Source: a virus
Length of the DNA stretch: 49,953 nt
IMG/VR virus record: IMGVR_UViG_3300047548_001418
Coordinates: 1 to 49,953 of that record
Reading direction: 5' to 3' (one strand)
The translations under genes were made by a program, and so were the position numbers. The notes beneath the pieces are model-generated. The model was not told where the DNA came from, did not search any database, and worked only from the letters and a program-made list of their open reading frames with translations. The stretch's first letter is position 1. Each line of letters begins with the position of its first letter. This document shows, in pieces, positions 14,316 through 20,726 of the stretch.

Positions 14316-14415
14316 CTGAGTTTTTACGCATCCGTGTTACCGCCACGGACTTATCATCCCTCAGGCCGCCCTCATTCGCTAGATGTTTAGAGTGCCTAGC
14401 GGGGTCGCGTTCCCC
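14316..14415 (-). ncRNA. Three-hairpin RNA motif, copy 1
   Basis: Minus strand: GGGG-AACGCGA-CCCC; GCTAG-(GCACTCTAAACAT)-CTAGC; linker GAGGGCGGC; then CTGAG...CTCAG enclosing TCCGTG-GCGGTAA-CACGGA. Copy 2 at 19155-19252 keeps all stems with compensatory changes. Confidence 0.8.
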
Positions 14416-14450
14416 ATACACACTTGATACGAACTACATACTACACTGAC

Positions 14451-14479
14451 ATTATATCGTACTACTGATTTAATGTCAA
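14451..14479 (-). promoter_or_regulatory. Consensus sigma-70 promoter for the ncRNA region
   Basis: TTGACA, 17-base spacer, TATAAT; transcription starts about 30 bases before the three-hairpin motif. Confidence 0.85.
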
Positions 14480-14534
14480 CCAGAGTTTTACGCTACTCTG
14501 AAACGTTTTGCCTGTAAGCTATCAGGCTGCTTTA

Positions 14535-14625
14535 TTCAGATACGCCCACAGTCGACTCCGATTACTCGGTTACGTTACAGTGTTCACGCCCTACAGTGGG
14601 CGTTCATTTCCAGGGCGTATCTGAA
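14535..14625 (-). ncRNA. 13-bp closed multi-hairpin RNA domain
   Basis: TTCAGATACGCCC (minus) pairs with GGGCGTATCTGAA and encloses ACGCCC-ACTGTA-GGGCGT and CCGA-GTAA-TCGG. Because ACGCCC/GGGCGT occurs in both outer and inner stems, two alternative folds are possible. Confidence 0.65.
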
Positions 14626-14720
14626 CCTTACTGCTATGAAAAACGTCGCATCATTTACTACTGTTTTCGCTTTTACGCTACTCGGGCAGTTGATTTCTTC
14701 GTTTTTCACAGCATAGAGAC

Positions 14721-14749
14721 ATTATATCTTAGACCTGATTTATTGTCAA
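14721..14749 (-). promoter_or_regulatory. Consensus sigma-70 promoter, upstream ncRNA
   Basis: TTGACA, 17-base spacer, TATAAT, just upstream of the 13-pair arm 14633-14645/14700-14712. Confidence 0.85.
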
Positions 14750-14772
14750 ACTTCGACCTAAGATTTTTATTC

Positions 14773-14848
14773 TGGCGCGACCGGCAGGATTCGAACCCAC
14801 GTAGTACAAGGTAGAAGCTTGTTGCCTAATCCACTCGGCCACGGTCGC
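14773..14848 (-). tRNA. tRNA-Arg(UCU)
   Basis: Acceptor GCGACCG/CGGTCGC, G73 and CCA, anticodon loop CTTCTAC, T-loop TTCGAAT. Confidence 0.92.
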
Positions 14849-14857
14849 AATAATGAG

Positions 14858-14886
14858 ATTATAGTATAACTAGGATTTATTGTCAA
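14858..14886 (-). promoter_or_regulatory. Consensus sigma-70 promoter for tRNA-Arg(UCU)
   Basis: TTGACA, 17-base spacer, TATAAT; the -35 overlaps the stop codon of the upstream gene. Confidence 0.85.
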
Positions 14887-15179
14887 TGAGTCCTGCAAAC
14901 TCTTACTTGTCTGTGGGCTAGAAGCCTACCCCACGCATCATAAAGAGGTTCTTGAACCCAGTAACATGAATGCTGAATAACCACAGGCGGTTGATGAATG
15001 ATGATCGGTGGTTGTGGATAAGGATTAATATGTGGACCCATATAAGGCATAACATGCTGTTGAATGATACTACCTATAATCATGCCACCCACAATGCCAG
15101 CAGCAATGTCATTACGATCATTCGCCTGTGATGGCAATACAACCGATGAGAATGCTAAAGCTACGATGAGTTTTTTCAT
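14883..15179 (-). CDS. Small exported protein with glycine-zipper segment, unknown function
   Basis: 98 residues from the ATG at 15179. The longer upstream frame overlaps the HNH gene and is rejected. The N-terminus (MKKLIVALAFSSVVLPSQAN) is a good Sec signal peptide with cleavage after SQA. A glycine-rich hydrophobic stretch (GIVGGMIIGSII) follows, then a Pro/His-rich tract (HINPYPQPPIIIHQPP) and two cysteines near the C-terminus. It resembles small periplasmic glycine-zipper proteins of bacteria. It is probably exported to the envelope; a role in the phage cycle is unknown. No clear ribosome site is seen. Confidence 0.65.
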   Translation of the reverse strand: MKKLIVALAFSSVVLPSQANDRNDIAAGIVGGMIIGSIIQQHVMPYMGPHINPYPQPPIIIHQPPVVIQHSCYWVQEPLYDAWGRLLAHRQVRVCRTH

Positions 15180-15195
15180 AAGTGTATTTAGCAAA

Positions 15196-15798
15196 CTAGT
15201 AACTTTTACCTTGGAGGTATCTCTCTCTTCTACTATGTCTCCCATTTCCTCTATTTTTTCCTTTATAAGTAGGAGTTTGACTGTGGCAATTAGGACACAA
15301 AAAGCAAAGATTTTCAAGCTTATTGTTCAAGCTATTACCATCCTTGTGTTCAATTTCTAAAGTAATAGGTTCATTATTATATGAGTCAATTCTGCATTTA
15401 GCGCAAAAATAACCAAATTGAGAAGTAAGGTACTTACGAATAGTGCCTCTTTTTGGTTTAGATTCTCCTGCCAACCAATCCTGAACATTTTGCTTATACT
15501 CTTGTTCTTTTTGACATTTGGTATTGCAATACTTACCGTTTCGGCTCTTTAGCCGCGTATCACAATTCAAACATTTTGCTTTTTCTAAGGAAGCTCGTTT
15601 GTGATTACTAAAGGAGGCTGAACATGAAGATCCGCAAAAAATGTTTGTTCTTGTGTCATAAGGTATGACATTTAAGCAGAATTTACACAATTTAGGATTT
15701 TCTAAATACGCATTAATCCTAGCTTCTTTTTTCAAAGCAGAAATAATTTTAGACTTTTCTGCTCCTAATTTCCCTGCCTCTGAATGAGTAAGTGGCAT
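15196..15798 (-). CDS. HNH homing endonuclease with zinc fingers
   Basis: 200 residues. Two N-terminal Cys clusters (CKFC...CGSSC and CLNC...CNTKC) resemble those of the PD-(D/E)XK endonucleases here, suggesting swapped DNA-binding modules. The C-terminal HNH nuclease is clear: CAKC...LEIEHKDGNSLNN...LCPNCHSQT. A ribosome site (TAGGTAA) precedes the ATG. The gene starts 15 bases downstream of the CCA of the intron-containing tRNA-Thr, an arrangement expected for an endonuclease assisting intron or tRNA-locus homing. Association with that intron is inferred only from position. Confidence 0.9.
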   Translation of the reverse strand: MPLTHSEAGKLGAEKSKIISALKKEARINAYLENPKLCKFCLNVIPYDTRTNIFCGSSCSASFSNHKRASLEKAKCLNCDTRLKSRNGKYCNTKCQKEQEYKQNVQDWLAGESKPKRGTIRKYLTSQFGYFCAKCRIDSYNNEPITLEIEHKDGNSLNNKLENLCFLCPNCHSQTPTYKGKNRGNGRHSRRERYLQGKSY

Positions 15799-15812
15799 AA
15801 ATTACCTAAAAA

Positions 15813-16098
<286 letters not shown>

Positions 16099-16106
16099 AT
16101 AAAAAA

Positions 16107-16182
16107 TGGCTCCAACTCCTGGGCTTGAACCAGGGACCCACGGTTTAACAGACCGTTGCTCTACCGACTGAGCTAAGTTGGA
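16107..16182 (-). tRNA. tRNA-Asn(GUU), standard
   Basis: Acceptor TCCAACT/AGTTGGA, G73 and CCA, anticodon loop CTGTTAA. Confidence 0.94.
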
Positions 16183-16210
16183 ATCGTTCTTACAAAGTTA
16201 TTTATACGCT

Positions 16211-16239
16211 ATACTACAGCATATAAATTTTTTCGTCAA
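16211..16239 (-). promoter_or_regulatory. Sigma-70 promoter for tRNA-Asn
   Basis: TTGACG, 17-base spacer, TAGTAT. A TATAAATA octamer (16199-16206) lies between it and the tRNA. Confidence 0.65.
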
Positions 16240-16255
16240 TATTTAGTTAACCAAT

Positions 16256-16819
16256 CTATGACAACAAAATCCTTGAATGTTTTGGAACCCCCGCAAGCAA
16301 GTATTCCATTTGATCACCCAAAATATTACGACTTTGAAGAATCATGTTTTCGTAATGGTTAGGTACATATGGAGCATACAGCAATTCCAAACCGCTTTCT
16401 TTCAGAGTTTTATTGCTTTTGCGAGAGTTACAGTTTTTACAACTGGTTACTACATTCATCCAAGTGTTTTCTCCGCCGCGACTACGAGGAACAATGTGAT
16501 CACGACTAAGGTGATTGTAGTTAGCAAAATGTCCACCGCAGTACGCGCATACATTTCTGTCTCTACCAAATAAAGTTCGGTTAGACAGTGCTACAGTAGC
16601 GTGCTTGTGCGGATTGAATCCTGGACCCTTGATGGCAATGATACTAGGTGTTTCTAGGTAACTCATTGTTCCGTCTTGCTGAATACCACCGTGGTAACGG
16701 GCAACAATCTCACCCATAGACCATGCTACTGAATTAGTAGCGTGGTATGAAATAGCGTCATCGTATCCAATCCATTGACGCGGGGTACCTGAAATATCTA
16801 GTGCTAGGACAGCCATCAT
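16256..16819 (-). CDS. HNH endonuclease (bacterial-type)
   Basis: 187 residues behind a strong AAAGGAG site. The HNH core reads CAYCGG...LSRDHIVPRSRGGENTWMN and CKNCNSRKSNKTLKE at about residues 96-145, like the widespread bacterial HNH proteins of restriction or repair contexts, rather than the finger-rich phage homing enzymes here. The N-terminal 90 residues (ALDISGTPRQWIGYDDAISY) are also typical of that bacterial group. It lies between tRNA-Asn and tRNA-Arg with its own leader. DNA cleavage is likely; whether it homes, degrades host DNA or acts in packaging is unknown. Confidence 0.88.
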   Translation of the reverse strand: MMAVLALDISGTPRQWIGYDDAISYHATNSVAWSMGEIVARYHGGIQQDGTMSYLETPSIIAIKGPGFNPHKHATVALSNRTLFGRDRNVCAYCGGHFANYNHLSRDHIVPRSRGGENTWMNVVTSCKNCNSRKSNKTLKESGLELLYAPYVPNHYENMILQSRNILGDQMEYLLAGVPKHSRILLS

Positions 16820-16867
16820 AAACTCCTTTCTTGATTGATACTTGTCACATATGTATTTACTTCTTTT

Positions 16868-16942
16868 TGGCGGGTCATGAGAGATTCGAACTCCCGACTA
16901 CTGGTTTCGAAGACCAGAACTCTTCCACTGAGCTAATGACCC
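16868..16942 (-). tRNA. tRNA-Arg(UCG)
   Basis: Acceptor GGGTCAT/ATGACCC, G73 and CCA, anticodon loop CTTCGAA. A TTGACA with TATAGA at 15 bases (16949-16975) lies upstream. Confidence 0.93.
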
Positions 16943-16975
16943 TTTAAGTCTATATCAAATAGTATTTAATGTCAA

Positions 16976-17051
16976 TGGTGCCGGTTGTTGGTTACGCTCC
17001 AACCCCTACGGATTTTCAGTCCGTCGCTTCCACTAGGTTAGCTTAACCGGC
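16976..17051 (-). tRNA. tRNA-Phe(GAA) with atypical T-loop
   Basis: Acceptor GCCGGTT/AACCGGC, anticodon loop CTGAAAA, encoded ACCA. The T-loop is AGCGTAA with a perfect T-stem GTTGG/CCAAC. The D-stem has three pairs. Confidence 0.88.
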
Positions 17052-17231
17052 TTTAGTTTCTAACTTTACTTTTTTGAGTGCGTCTTTACGCATAAGCATA
17101 ACTCTGGCGTTGCCGATGCGGTTGACCTTAAGATATTCTACTCCTTCAATAACTTCGGGATTTTTAAGATCCACGACAGAACACTCAAATTTTTCTTTAT
17201 TCCAAATGTTTTCAAAAATCACAGATTTCAT
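17043..17231 (-). CDS. Small protein, unknown function, overlapping tRNA-Phe
   Basis: 62 residues with a good ribosome site (AGGAGT). The product is a small basic beta-rich-looking protein (KSVIFENIWNKEKFECSVVD...RVMLMRKDALKKV). The TAA stop (17043-17045) lies nine bases inside the 5' end of tRNA-Phe, so the message must be either translated or processed into the tRNA. No family is recognised. The ribosome site and a second in-frame regularity of codons make it a likely real gene. Confidence 0.65.
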   Translation of the reverse strand: MKSVIFENIWNKEKFECSVVDLKNPEVIEGVEYLKVNRIGNARVMLMRKDALKKVKLETKAG

Positions 17232-17252
17232 CGTAGAACTCCTATATAAATT

Positions 17253-17326
17253 TGGGGTGCCTTGGGGAATCGAACCCTCGCCTACTGATTCACAGTCAGT
17301 TTTGCTACCACTACACTAAAGACACC
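17253..17326 (-). tRNA. tRNA-His(GUG)
   Basis: Anticodon loop CTGTGAA, with the extra G-1 paired to C73, the histidine identity element, then CCA. Acceptor GTGTCTT/AAGGCAC. Confidence 0.95.
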
Positions 17327-17334
17327 ATTGTACT

Positions 17335-17410
17335 TGGTCTCGGACACAGGCCTCGAACCTGCACCTTCCTGGCCCCAAACCAGGCGGACTTCCAATTATC
17401 CCAATCCGAG
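17335..17410 (-). tRNA. tRNA-Pro(UGG), copy 2
   Basis: Acceptor CTCGGAT/GTCCGAG, anticodon loop TTTGGGG, encoded ACCA. Confidence 0.93.
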
Positions 17411-17511
17411 AATAAATTCTTGCTACCCACCCCCACCTCGTTAGCAGCATGTCCAACCTTTAAGTAGTCGGATTCCCTACAACTTTTGACACCTCATGGT
17501 GTCGATAGTTC

Positions 17512-17910
17512 TTACAAATCTAATGCTTTCAATAACTTTTTCATTACTAATGTATTAGGATCCCTAAATTTCTCAGTATCTTGAAATCCTAAAAGAACGC
17601 CTACTTGTGCTACTGCACCACTACGATAGATACCTGCCATACAATGTACTACAACATTCATTTTATTGTCAAGTGCATGTACCAATAATTTAGTAATTTC
17701 TTTTGCTTGCTCATCACTAATTGGTGTAGCCCAAGATAGTTGTTCTTCTACATCGTCAAATTTAAAACGATGAACTTCACGGAAAGTGCGTTTGGGTCTA
17801 GGAAATTCTGCTTTTGAATCCACAATCTGGATGAGCATAGCGTTGGGGCCAGGTTCAAAATGATGTCCCGCTTCAATTCCCTCAAACGATACATTTTCAA
17901 TCCAAGGCAT
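17512..17910 (-). CDS. Dual-specificity/tyrosine phosphatase-like protein
   Basis: 132 residues with a strong AAGGAGG site. The P-loop HCMAGIYRSG (about residues 89-98) fits the Cys-x5-Arg signature HCxxGxxRS of protein tyrosine phosphatases, with a general-acid candidate in the preceding loop (FDDVEEQLSW). The N-terminus SFEGIEAGHHFEPGPNAMLIQI is typical of small phage and bacterial phosphatases of this type. It would hydrolyse phosphoester bonds on proteins, sugars or RNA 5' ends; the substrate is unknown. It lies between tRNA-Met and a 100-base spacer with a GACACC-TCAT-GGTGTC hairpin. Confidence 0.85.
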   Translation of the reverse strand: MPWIENVSFEGIEAGHHFEPGPNAMLIQIVDSKAEFPRPKRTFREVHRFKFDDVEEQLSWATPISDEQAKEITKLLVHALDNKMNVVVHCMAGIYRSGAVAQVGVLLGFQDTEKFRDPNTLVMKKLLKALDL

Positions 17911-17928
17911 GATGCCTCCTTATAAATT

Positions 17929-18005
17929 TGGTAGAGACAGCTGGGTTCGAACCAGCGACCTCGGGCTTATGAGACCCGCGTTACTTCCAACTGAACTATG
18001 TCTCC
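17929..18005 (-). tRNA. tRNA-Met(CAU), elongator or Ile2
   Basis: Acceptor GGAGACA/TGTCTCT, anticodon loop CTCATAA, T-loop TTCGAAC, encoded ACCA. Third CAU tRNA; identity Met versus lysidine-Ile is not decided. Confidence 0.88.
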
Positions 18006-18013
18006 ATTATACT

Positions 18014-18042
18014 ATAATACTTTATCTTCATTTATTTGTCAA
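18014..18042 (-). promoter_or_regulatory. Sigma-70 promoter for tRNA-Met
   Basis: TTGACA, 17-base spacer, TATTAT, ending about 9 bases upstream of the tRNA; it abuts the CCA of tRNA-Thr. Confidence 0.75.
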
Positions 18043-18043
18043 G

Positions 18044-18118
18044 TGGTGCCCCAAGAGAGATTTGAACTCCCGACCTACTGTTTACGAAACAGTTGCACTA
18101 CCACTGTGCTATTAGGGC
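18044..18118 (-). tRNA. tRNA-Thr(CGU)
   Basis: Acceptor GCCCTAA/TTGGGGC, anticodon loop TTCGTAA, T-loop TTCAAAT, encoded ACCA. Confidence 0.92.
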
Positions 18119-18336
18119 ATGATAATAGTGGAGCAGCTAACTATCTACCTGTGTAGAACTTATTAGCGGGTCACGCATAAAGGAGTATGTAGGGGCTCAA
18201 CTTTATCGTCTAGCTCAAAATAAACAGGATGCATTTTAACGTGGTTAGATTAGAAGTCTAGTGTTAAATTTTTGCTGTTAGCATCCTTAAACTAGAGCCG
18301 GCATGTGGATAAACACATGTATCATCCGGCATTGAA

Positions 18337-18388
18337 TGGCGCGTCCTAGAGGATTCGAACCTCTATGTATCCAAATTAACCTTTCAAC
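18337..18388 (-). pseudogene. tRNA 3' fragment
   Basis: A T-arm (AGAGG-TTCGAAT-CCTCT), the acceptor 3' strand AGGACGC and GCCA are intact, but no matching 5' half (GCGTCCT) or anticodon arm exists; the sequence runs directly into the CCA of tRNA-Arg(ACG). Likely a recombination remnant. Confidence 0.7.
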
Positions 18389-18463
18389 TGGCGCCTCGTC
18401 CAGGAATTGAACCTAGAACTAAAGTTTCGTAGACTTTGATGATATCCTTTTCACCAACGAGGC
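18389..18463 (-). tRNA. tRNA-Arg(ACG)
   Basis: Acceptor GCCTCGT/ACGAGGC, G73 and CCA, anticodon loop CTACGAA. A34 would need deamination to inosine by host TadA. Overlaps the endonuclease stop region by 13 bases. Confidence 0.9.
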
Positions 18464-18903
18464 TTAAAAATAGAAAAAAATCCATTATCATACTCCCAAT
18501 GACAATTGGGACATAATTGTATTAAATTCTCAGGAGAATTGACTTCCTTTAATAAAGCAGTAGTGTCAAAACTAACTATTGCTTTTATGTGGGCGTACTC
18601 TATATGTTTATCATACTCACATATGTGGCACCTTTTATTTTTTAATTCAGGATTCCAATTTTGGGCAAACAACCTAATGTTGTTTTTAAATTTAGAAATT
18701 CCGGCACCTTTTGTATATTCTTCAATAGTTAAATTCATAATTTCCCAAGATCGGCGATTAAATCCTTGTTGTTTTGTTTTGTTTTCCTTAAGTTTTTTTC
18801 TCTTCCAATCCCTAACTCTGTACCTATTAGAGCACTGTACTGTACAGAATTTTTGATTATGGGTGTTCTTATTAAAAATATTACTGCACTCCATACATTT
18901 CAT
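18451..18903 (-). CDS. HNH homing endonuclease
   Basis: 150 residues with ribosome site AAAGGG. The N-terminus has a Cys finger (CMECSNIF...CTVQC) followed by an arginine/lysine-rich stretch (RVRDWKRKKLKEN). The nuclease core is CHICEYDKHIEYAHIKAI...NLIQLCPNCHWEYD, an HNH type in which H-x-A-H-I provides the catalytic and metal residues. The TGA stop lies 13 bases inside tRNA-Arg(ACG), and a broken tRNA copy lies just beyond, consistent with repeated cutting or repair at this tRNA. TATAAATA about 30 bases upstream resembles a late promoter. Confidence 0.88.
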   Translation of the reverse strand: MKCMECSNIFNKNTHNQKFCTVQCSNRYRVRDWKRKKLKENKTKQQGFNRRSWEIMNLTIEEYTKGAGISKFKNNIRLFAQNWNPELKNKRCHICEYDKHIEYAHIKAIVSFDTTALLKEVNSPENLIQLCPNCHWEYDNGFFSIFKPRW

Positions 18904-18978
18904 ATGTATACCCTTTCATTTTATTTATTTATAAAATAAACGGGATAAAAATAATTTTAGTGTACAACCCGATAAATT

Positions 18979-19052
18979 TGGCAGGGGTATCAGGATTTGA
19001 ACCTGAACTATTGCAGTCAAAGTGCAGTGTGCTGCCGTTACACTATACCCCA
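18979..19052 (-). tRNA. tRNA-Gln(UUG)
   Basis: Acceptor TGGGGTA/TACCCCT with an open first pair (typical of Gln), G73 and CCA, anticodon loop CTTTGAC. Confidence 0.9.
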
Positions 19053-19154
19053 ATTGACACACTCTTGCGAATGTGTGTAGTAAAGCACACTAACCGCTCT
19101 GTTTCTTCTGTATGCCTACAGATTGTATCCATTCGTCTAGTGTGCTTTACTACT

Positions 19155-19252
19155 CTAGGTTTTTACCATCTGTGTTATCGCCACAGACTTCTCATCCCCT
19201 AGGCCGCCCTCATTAAGCCCATGTTTAAAGTGCGGGCAGGATCGCGTTCCCT
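19155..19252 (-). ncRNA. Three-hairpin RNA motif, copy 2
   Basis: Minus strand: AGGG-AACGCGA-TCCT; GCCC-(GCACTTTAAACAT)-GGGC; linker GAGGGCGGC; then CTAGG...CCTAG enclosing TCTGTG-GCGATAA-CACAGA. Same loops as copy 1 but different, still complementary, stems. Confidence 0.8.
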
Positions 19253-19263
19253 ATCACACTCAC

Positions 19264-19304
19264 TACAAAACAAAAAACCCTGAGACCTTTCGATTCTCAG
19301 GGTT
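19264..19304 (-). terminator. Strong intrinsic terminator
   Basis: Ten-pair stem AACCCTGAGA/TCTCAGGGTT followed on the minus strand by TTTTGTTTTG, 24 bases after the stop of the 45-codon gene. Confidence 0.85.
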
Positions 19305-19327
19305 TAGATAAATTGTACTATTACACT

Positions 19328-19465
19328 TTACCTGTGCCCTGAGACTCCTCTCTGGTCGTTTATGCCGCGAATACTTGTATTACGTGCAGCCGCAAACGAC
19401 CCCATGGTCTCTAATGACCACTCGGGTTTTTGCTCAAACATATAATGACAAGTAAAGTAATTCAT
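19328..19465 (-). CDS. Possible small protein, 45 aa
   Basis: ATG at 19465 with an AAAGGA site about 12 bases upstream; the frame ends in TAA and is followed at once by a strong terminator, and a sigma-70 promoter lies 65 bases upstream. That makes a complete small transcription unit. The product starts MNYFTCHYMFEQKPEW and ends SIRGINDQRGVSGHR; it is not recognised. The same DNA can fold (GTCGTTT/AAACGAC), so a noncoding RNA is the alternative. Confidence 0.45.
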   Translation of the reverse strand: MNYFTCHYMFEQKPEWSLETMGSFAAARNTSIRGINDQRGVSGHR

Positions 19466-19530
19466 AGTATTCTATTTAGTCCTTTGTTTAAAAAAAGATA
19501 AATTTAAGTGCTTTTTTGAAGATTTTCAAT

Positions 19531-19559
19531 ATCCTATAATAACTAGGAATAAATGTCAA
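19531..19559 (-). promoter_or_regulatory. Sigma-70 promoter for the small terminated unit
   Basis: TTGACA, 17-base spacer, TAGGAT, partly inside the 3' end of the upstream gene. Confidence 0.65.
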
Positions 19560-20115
19560 CATTGGTATGCCCAAAACTGGTGTTGATGGCTGAAACTAGT
19601 TGGTTAAAAGATCCATTTTCAAATCTAAAAGACACACACATTCTCTCAAGATGTTGGGTAATAACTCTATGCGGTATGTCAGTCCTTACAACCGCACATT
19701 TCCCATACCAAGAATCATCCAAAGTTAAGTCATTATCATGGTCAAATATAGGAAATGTAAAGTTTTGTTGTGTAACTGTTGTATACTTGGCTATGTGCTT
19801 ATTTTTGCTATTTTCAAATCCCTTGAACCATTGCATTACGCCCATACCCGATAATACATTATTGATTGCATAACTAGCACCATCCATATGTATAGGCCCT
19901 TGGTAATCACTAGTGCATTTAAAAACCATTGCGTAGGACTTGATATATAAACTAAATTGCCGCAACCATGATATACCCTCCTGTGTAATGAAATGCTCTA
20001 TGGGATACATTCCCCAATGGTGACCTATCCTATCAGAGGTATACCTTTCTAAATTGTCTGGAACTATAAAAAAGCTATTGAAGTTGGGAGGTAAATCGTA
20101 ATAATACTGAGGCAT
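19543..20115 (-). CDS. 2-oxoglutarate/Fe(II)-oxygenase-like protein
   Basis: 190 residues. H76-x-D78 (GPIHMDGASYAINNVL), distal H149 (TDIPHRVI) and R158 (LERMCVSF) fit the metal triad and co-substrate arginine of the double-stranded beta-helix hydroxylases; the phrase INNVLSGMGVMQWF is like the aspartyl/asparaginyl hydroxylase-like phage proteins. The target is unknown. It opens the accessory cluster that runs to 28154 and is one of three related oxygenases there. Divergent from the next gene at 20157 across 41 bases. Confidence 0.75.
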   Translation of the reverse strand: MPQYYYDLPPNFNSFFIVPDNLERYTSDRIGHHWGMYPIEHFITQEGISWLRQFSLYIKSYAMVFKCTSDYQGPIHMDGASYAINNVLSGMGVMQWFKGFENSKNKHIAKYTTVTQQNFTFPIFDHDNDLTLDDSWYGKCAVVRTDIPHRVITQHLERMCVSFRFENGSFNQLVSAINTSFGHTNVDIYS

Positions 20116-20127
20116 CTTGAAGTTTTT

Positions 20128-20135
20128 TATAAATA
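20128..20135 (+). promoter_or_regulatory. T4-late-like promoter octamer
   Basis: Exact TATAAATA, 22 bases upstream of the ATG at 20157. Similar octamers lie at 16199-16206, about 18927 and 26625-26632 on the minus strand. Confidence 0.5.
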
Positions 20136-20156
20136 AAATATAATATACATATATTT

Positions 20157-20726
20157 ATGAATAATTTTTGCGTTGATCTAAATTTAAATATTTTTCCTAT
20201 TAGAAATTCAATTGAGTCTATCGTTCATGACGGTAATAAAATTTCCCTACATAAAAAAATAACAATTGATTATATTTCACCTGAACTGATTGACCTGTTC
20301 AACCGTTTTGAATTGATGATTGATTTATGCGAAAATTTTTATACGCCTGCTTTTCAGAAAAGTAAAATTCATAGCGATAGCGAACACTATCTTGATGATT
20401 TCATCAAAATCAATTTTATTTTTGGTGGGCGTGATAGTACAATGAATTGGTATAATATAAAAAATAATATAGTTGGTAAAAAACTAAAAACAGGAATTTC
20501 AACTGATTATATATTATATGATGAAAATGACGTTGAAAGAATATTCACTGCCCAAGTAAAATTTCCTAGTTTGATTCAGGCTGGTATTCCTCATAATATA
20601 GAAAATTTATCAGAGCCTCGGTATTGTTTATCTATAATACCTTCAATGAAGGGTAAAAAAATTTCAATGCAACAAGGTATAGAAATTTTCAAAGAGTATC
20701 TAACCAACCCAATTGATTCAATTTAG
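20157..20726 (+). CDS. 2-oxoglutarate/Fe(II)-oxygenase-like protein
   Basis: 189 residues. KIHSDSEHYLDDFIKINFIFGG contains H72-x-D74; GIPHNIEN gives H146 and PRYCLSI gives R155. The order and spacing match those of the gene at 19543, so these two are probably distant paralogues. The enzyme would couple 2-oxoglutarate and O2 to hydroxylation of an unknown target. It is on the plus strand and its end overlaps the convergent SGNH-like gene by 38 bases. A TATAAATA box lies upstream. Confidence 0.72.
   Translation: MNNFCVDLNLNIFPIRNSIESIVHDGNKISLHKKITIDYISPELIDLFNRFELMIDLCENFYTPAFQKSKIHSDSEHYLDDFIKINFIFGGRDSTMNWYNIKNNIVGKKLKTGISTDYILYDENDVERIFTAQVKFPSLIQAGIPHNIENLSEPRYCLSIIPSMKGKKISMQQGIEIFKEYLTNPIDSI

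Larger units (their letters stand above)
13609..14772 (-). ncRNA. Large structured noncoding RNA region (about 1.1 kb)
   Basis: No credible gene. On the minus strand two consensus sigma-70 promoters (14721-14749 and 14451-14479) start transcripts with many perfect stems: GCTGTGAAAAACG/CGTTTTTCATAGC (13 pairs, one G-T), TTCAGATACGCCC/GGGCGTATCTGAA (13 pairs), the three-hairpin motif (14316-14415), a GAAA-capped GGTGTC hairpin (14292-14307), element E (14181-14296) and GTTATAAAAATGAGTGT with its complement (17 pairs, 13898-13914 with 14052-14068). A degenerate tRNA lies near the 3' end. Size, ornate folding and tRNA neighbours recall GOLLD/ROOL-type giant phage RNAs; identity is not established. 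Confidence 0.7.
19053..19327 (-). ncRNA. Structured noncoding region upstream of tRNA-Gln
   Basis: Minus strand, in order: the intrinsic terminator of the small gene (19264-19304), the three-hairpin motif copy 2 (19155-19252), and a perfect 16-pair stem GTAGTAAAGCACACTA with its complement (19077-19092/19138-19153) enclosing CTGTAGGCATACAG. The long stem shares AAGCACACT with elements A-E. tRNA-Gln follows at 19052. No promoter was found between the terminator and the motif. Confidence 0.65.

Noticed and set aside
17488-17503. Hairpin GACACC-TCAT-GGTGTC as terminator downstream of the phosphatase gene
   Set aside because: No T-run follows on either strand, so it is not a convincing intrinsic terminator.
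18174-18239. Small frame (about 20 codons) on the minus strand in the spacer downstream of tRNA-Arg(ACG)
   Set aside because: No ribosome site and no codon or length evidence; the spacer more likely forms hairpins such as CATGTG/CACATG.
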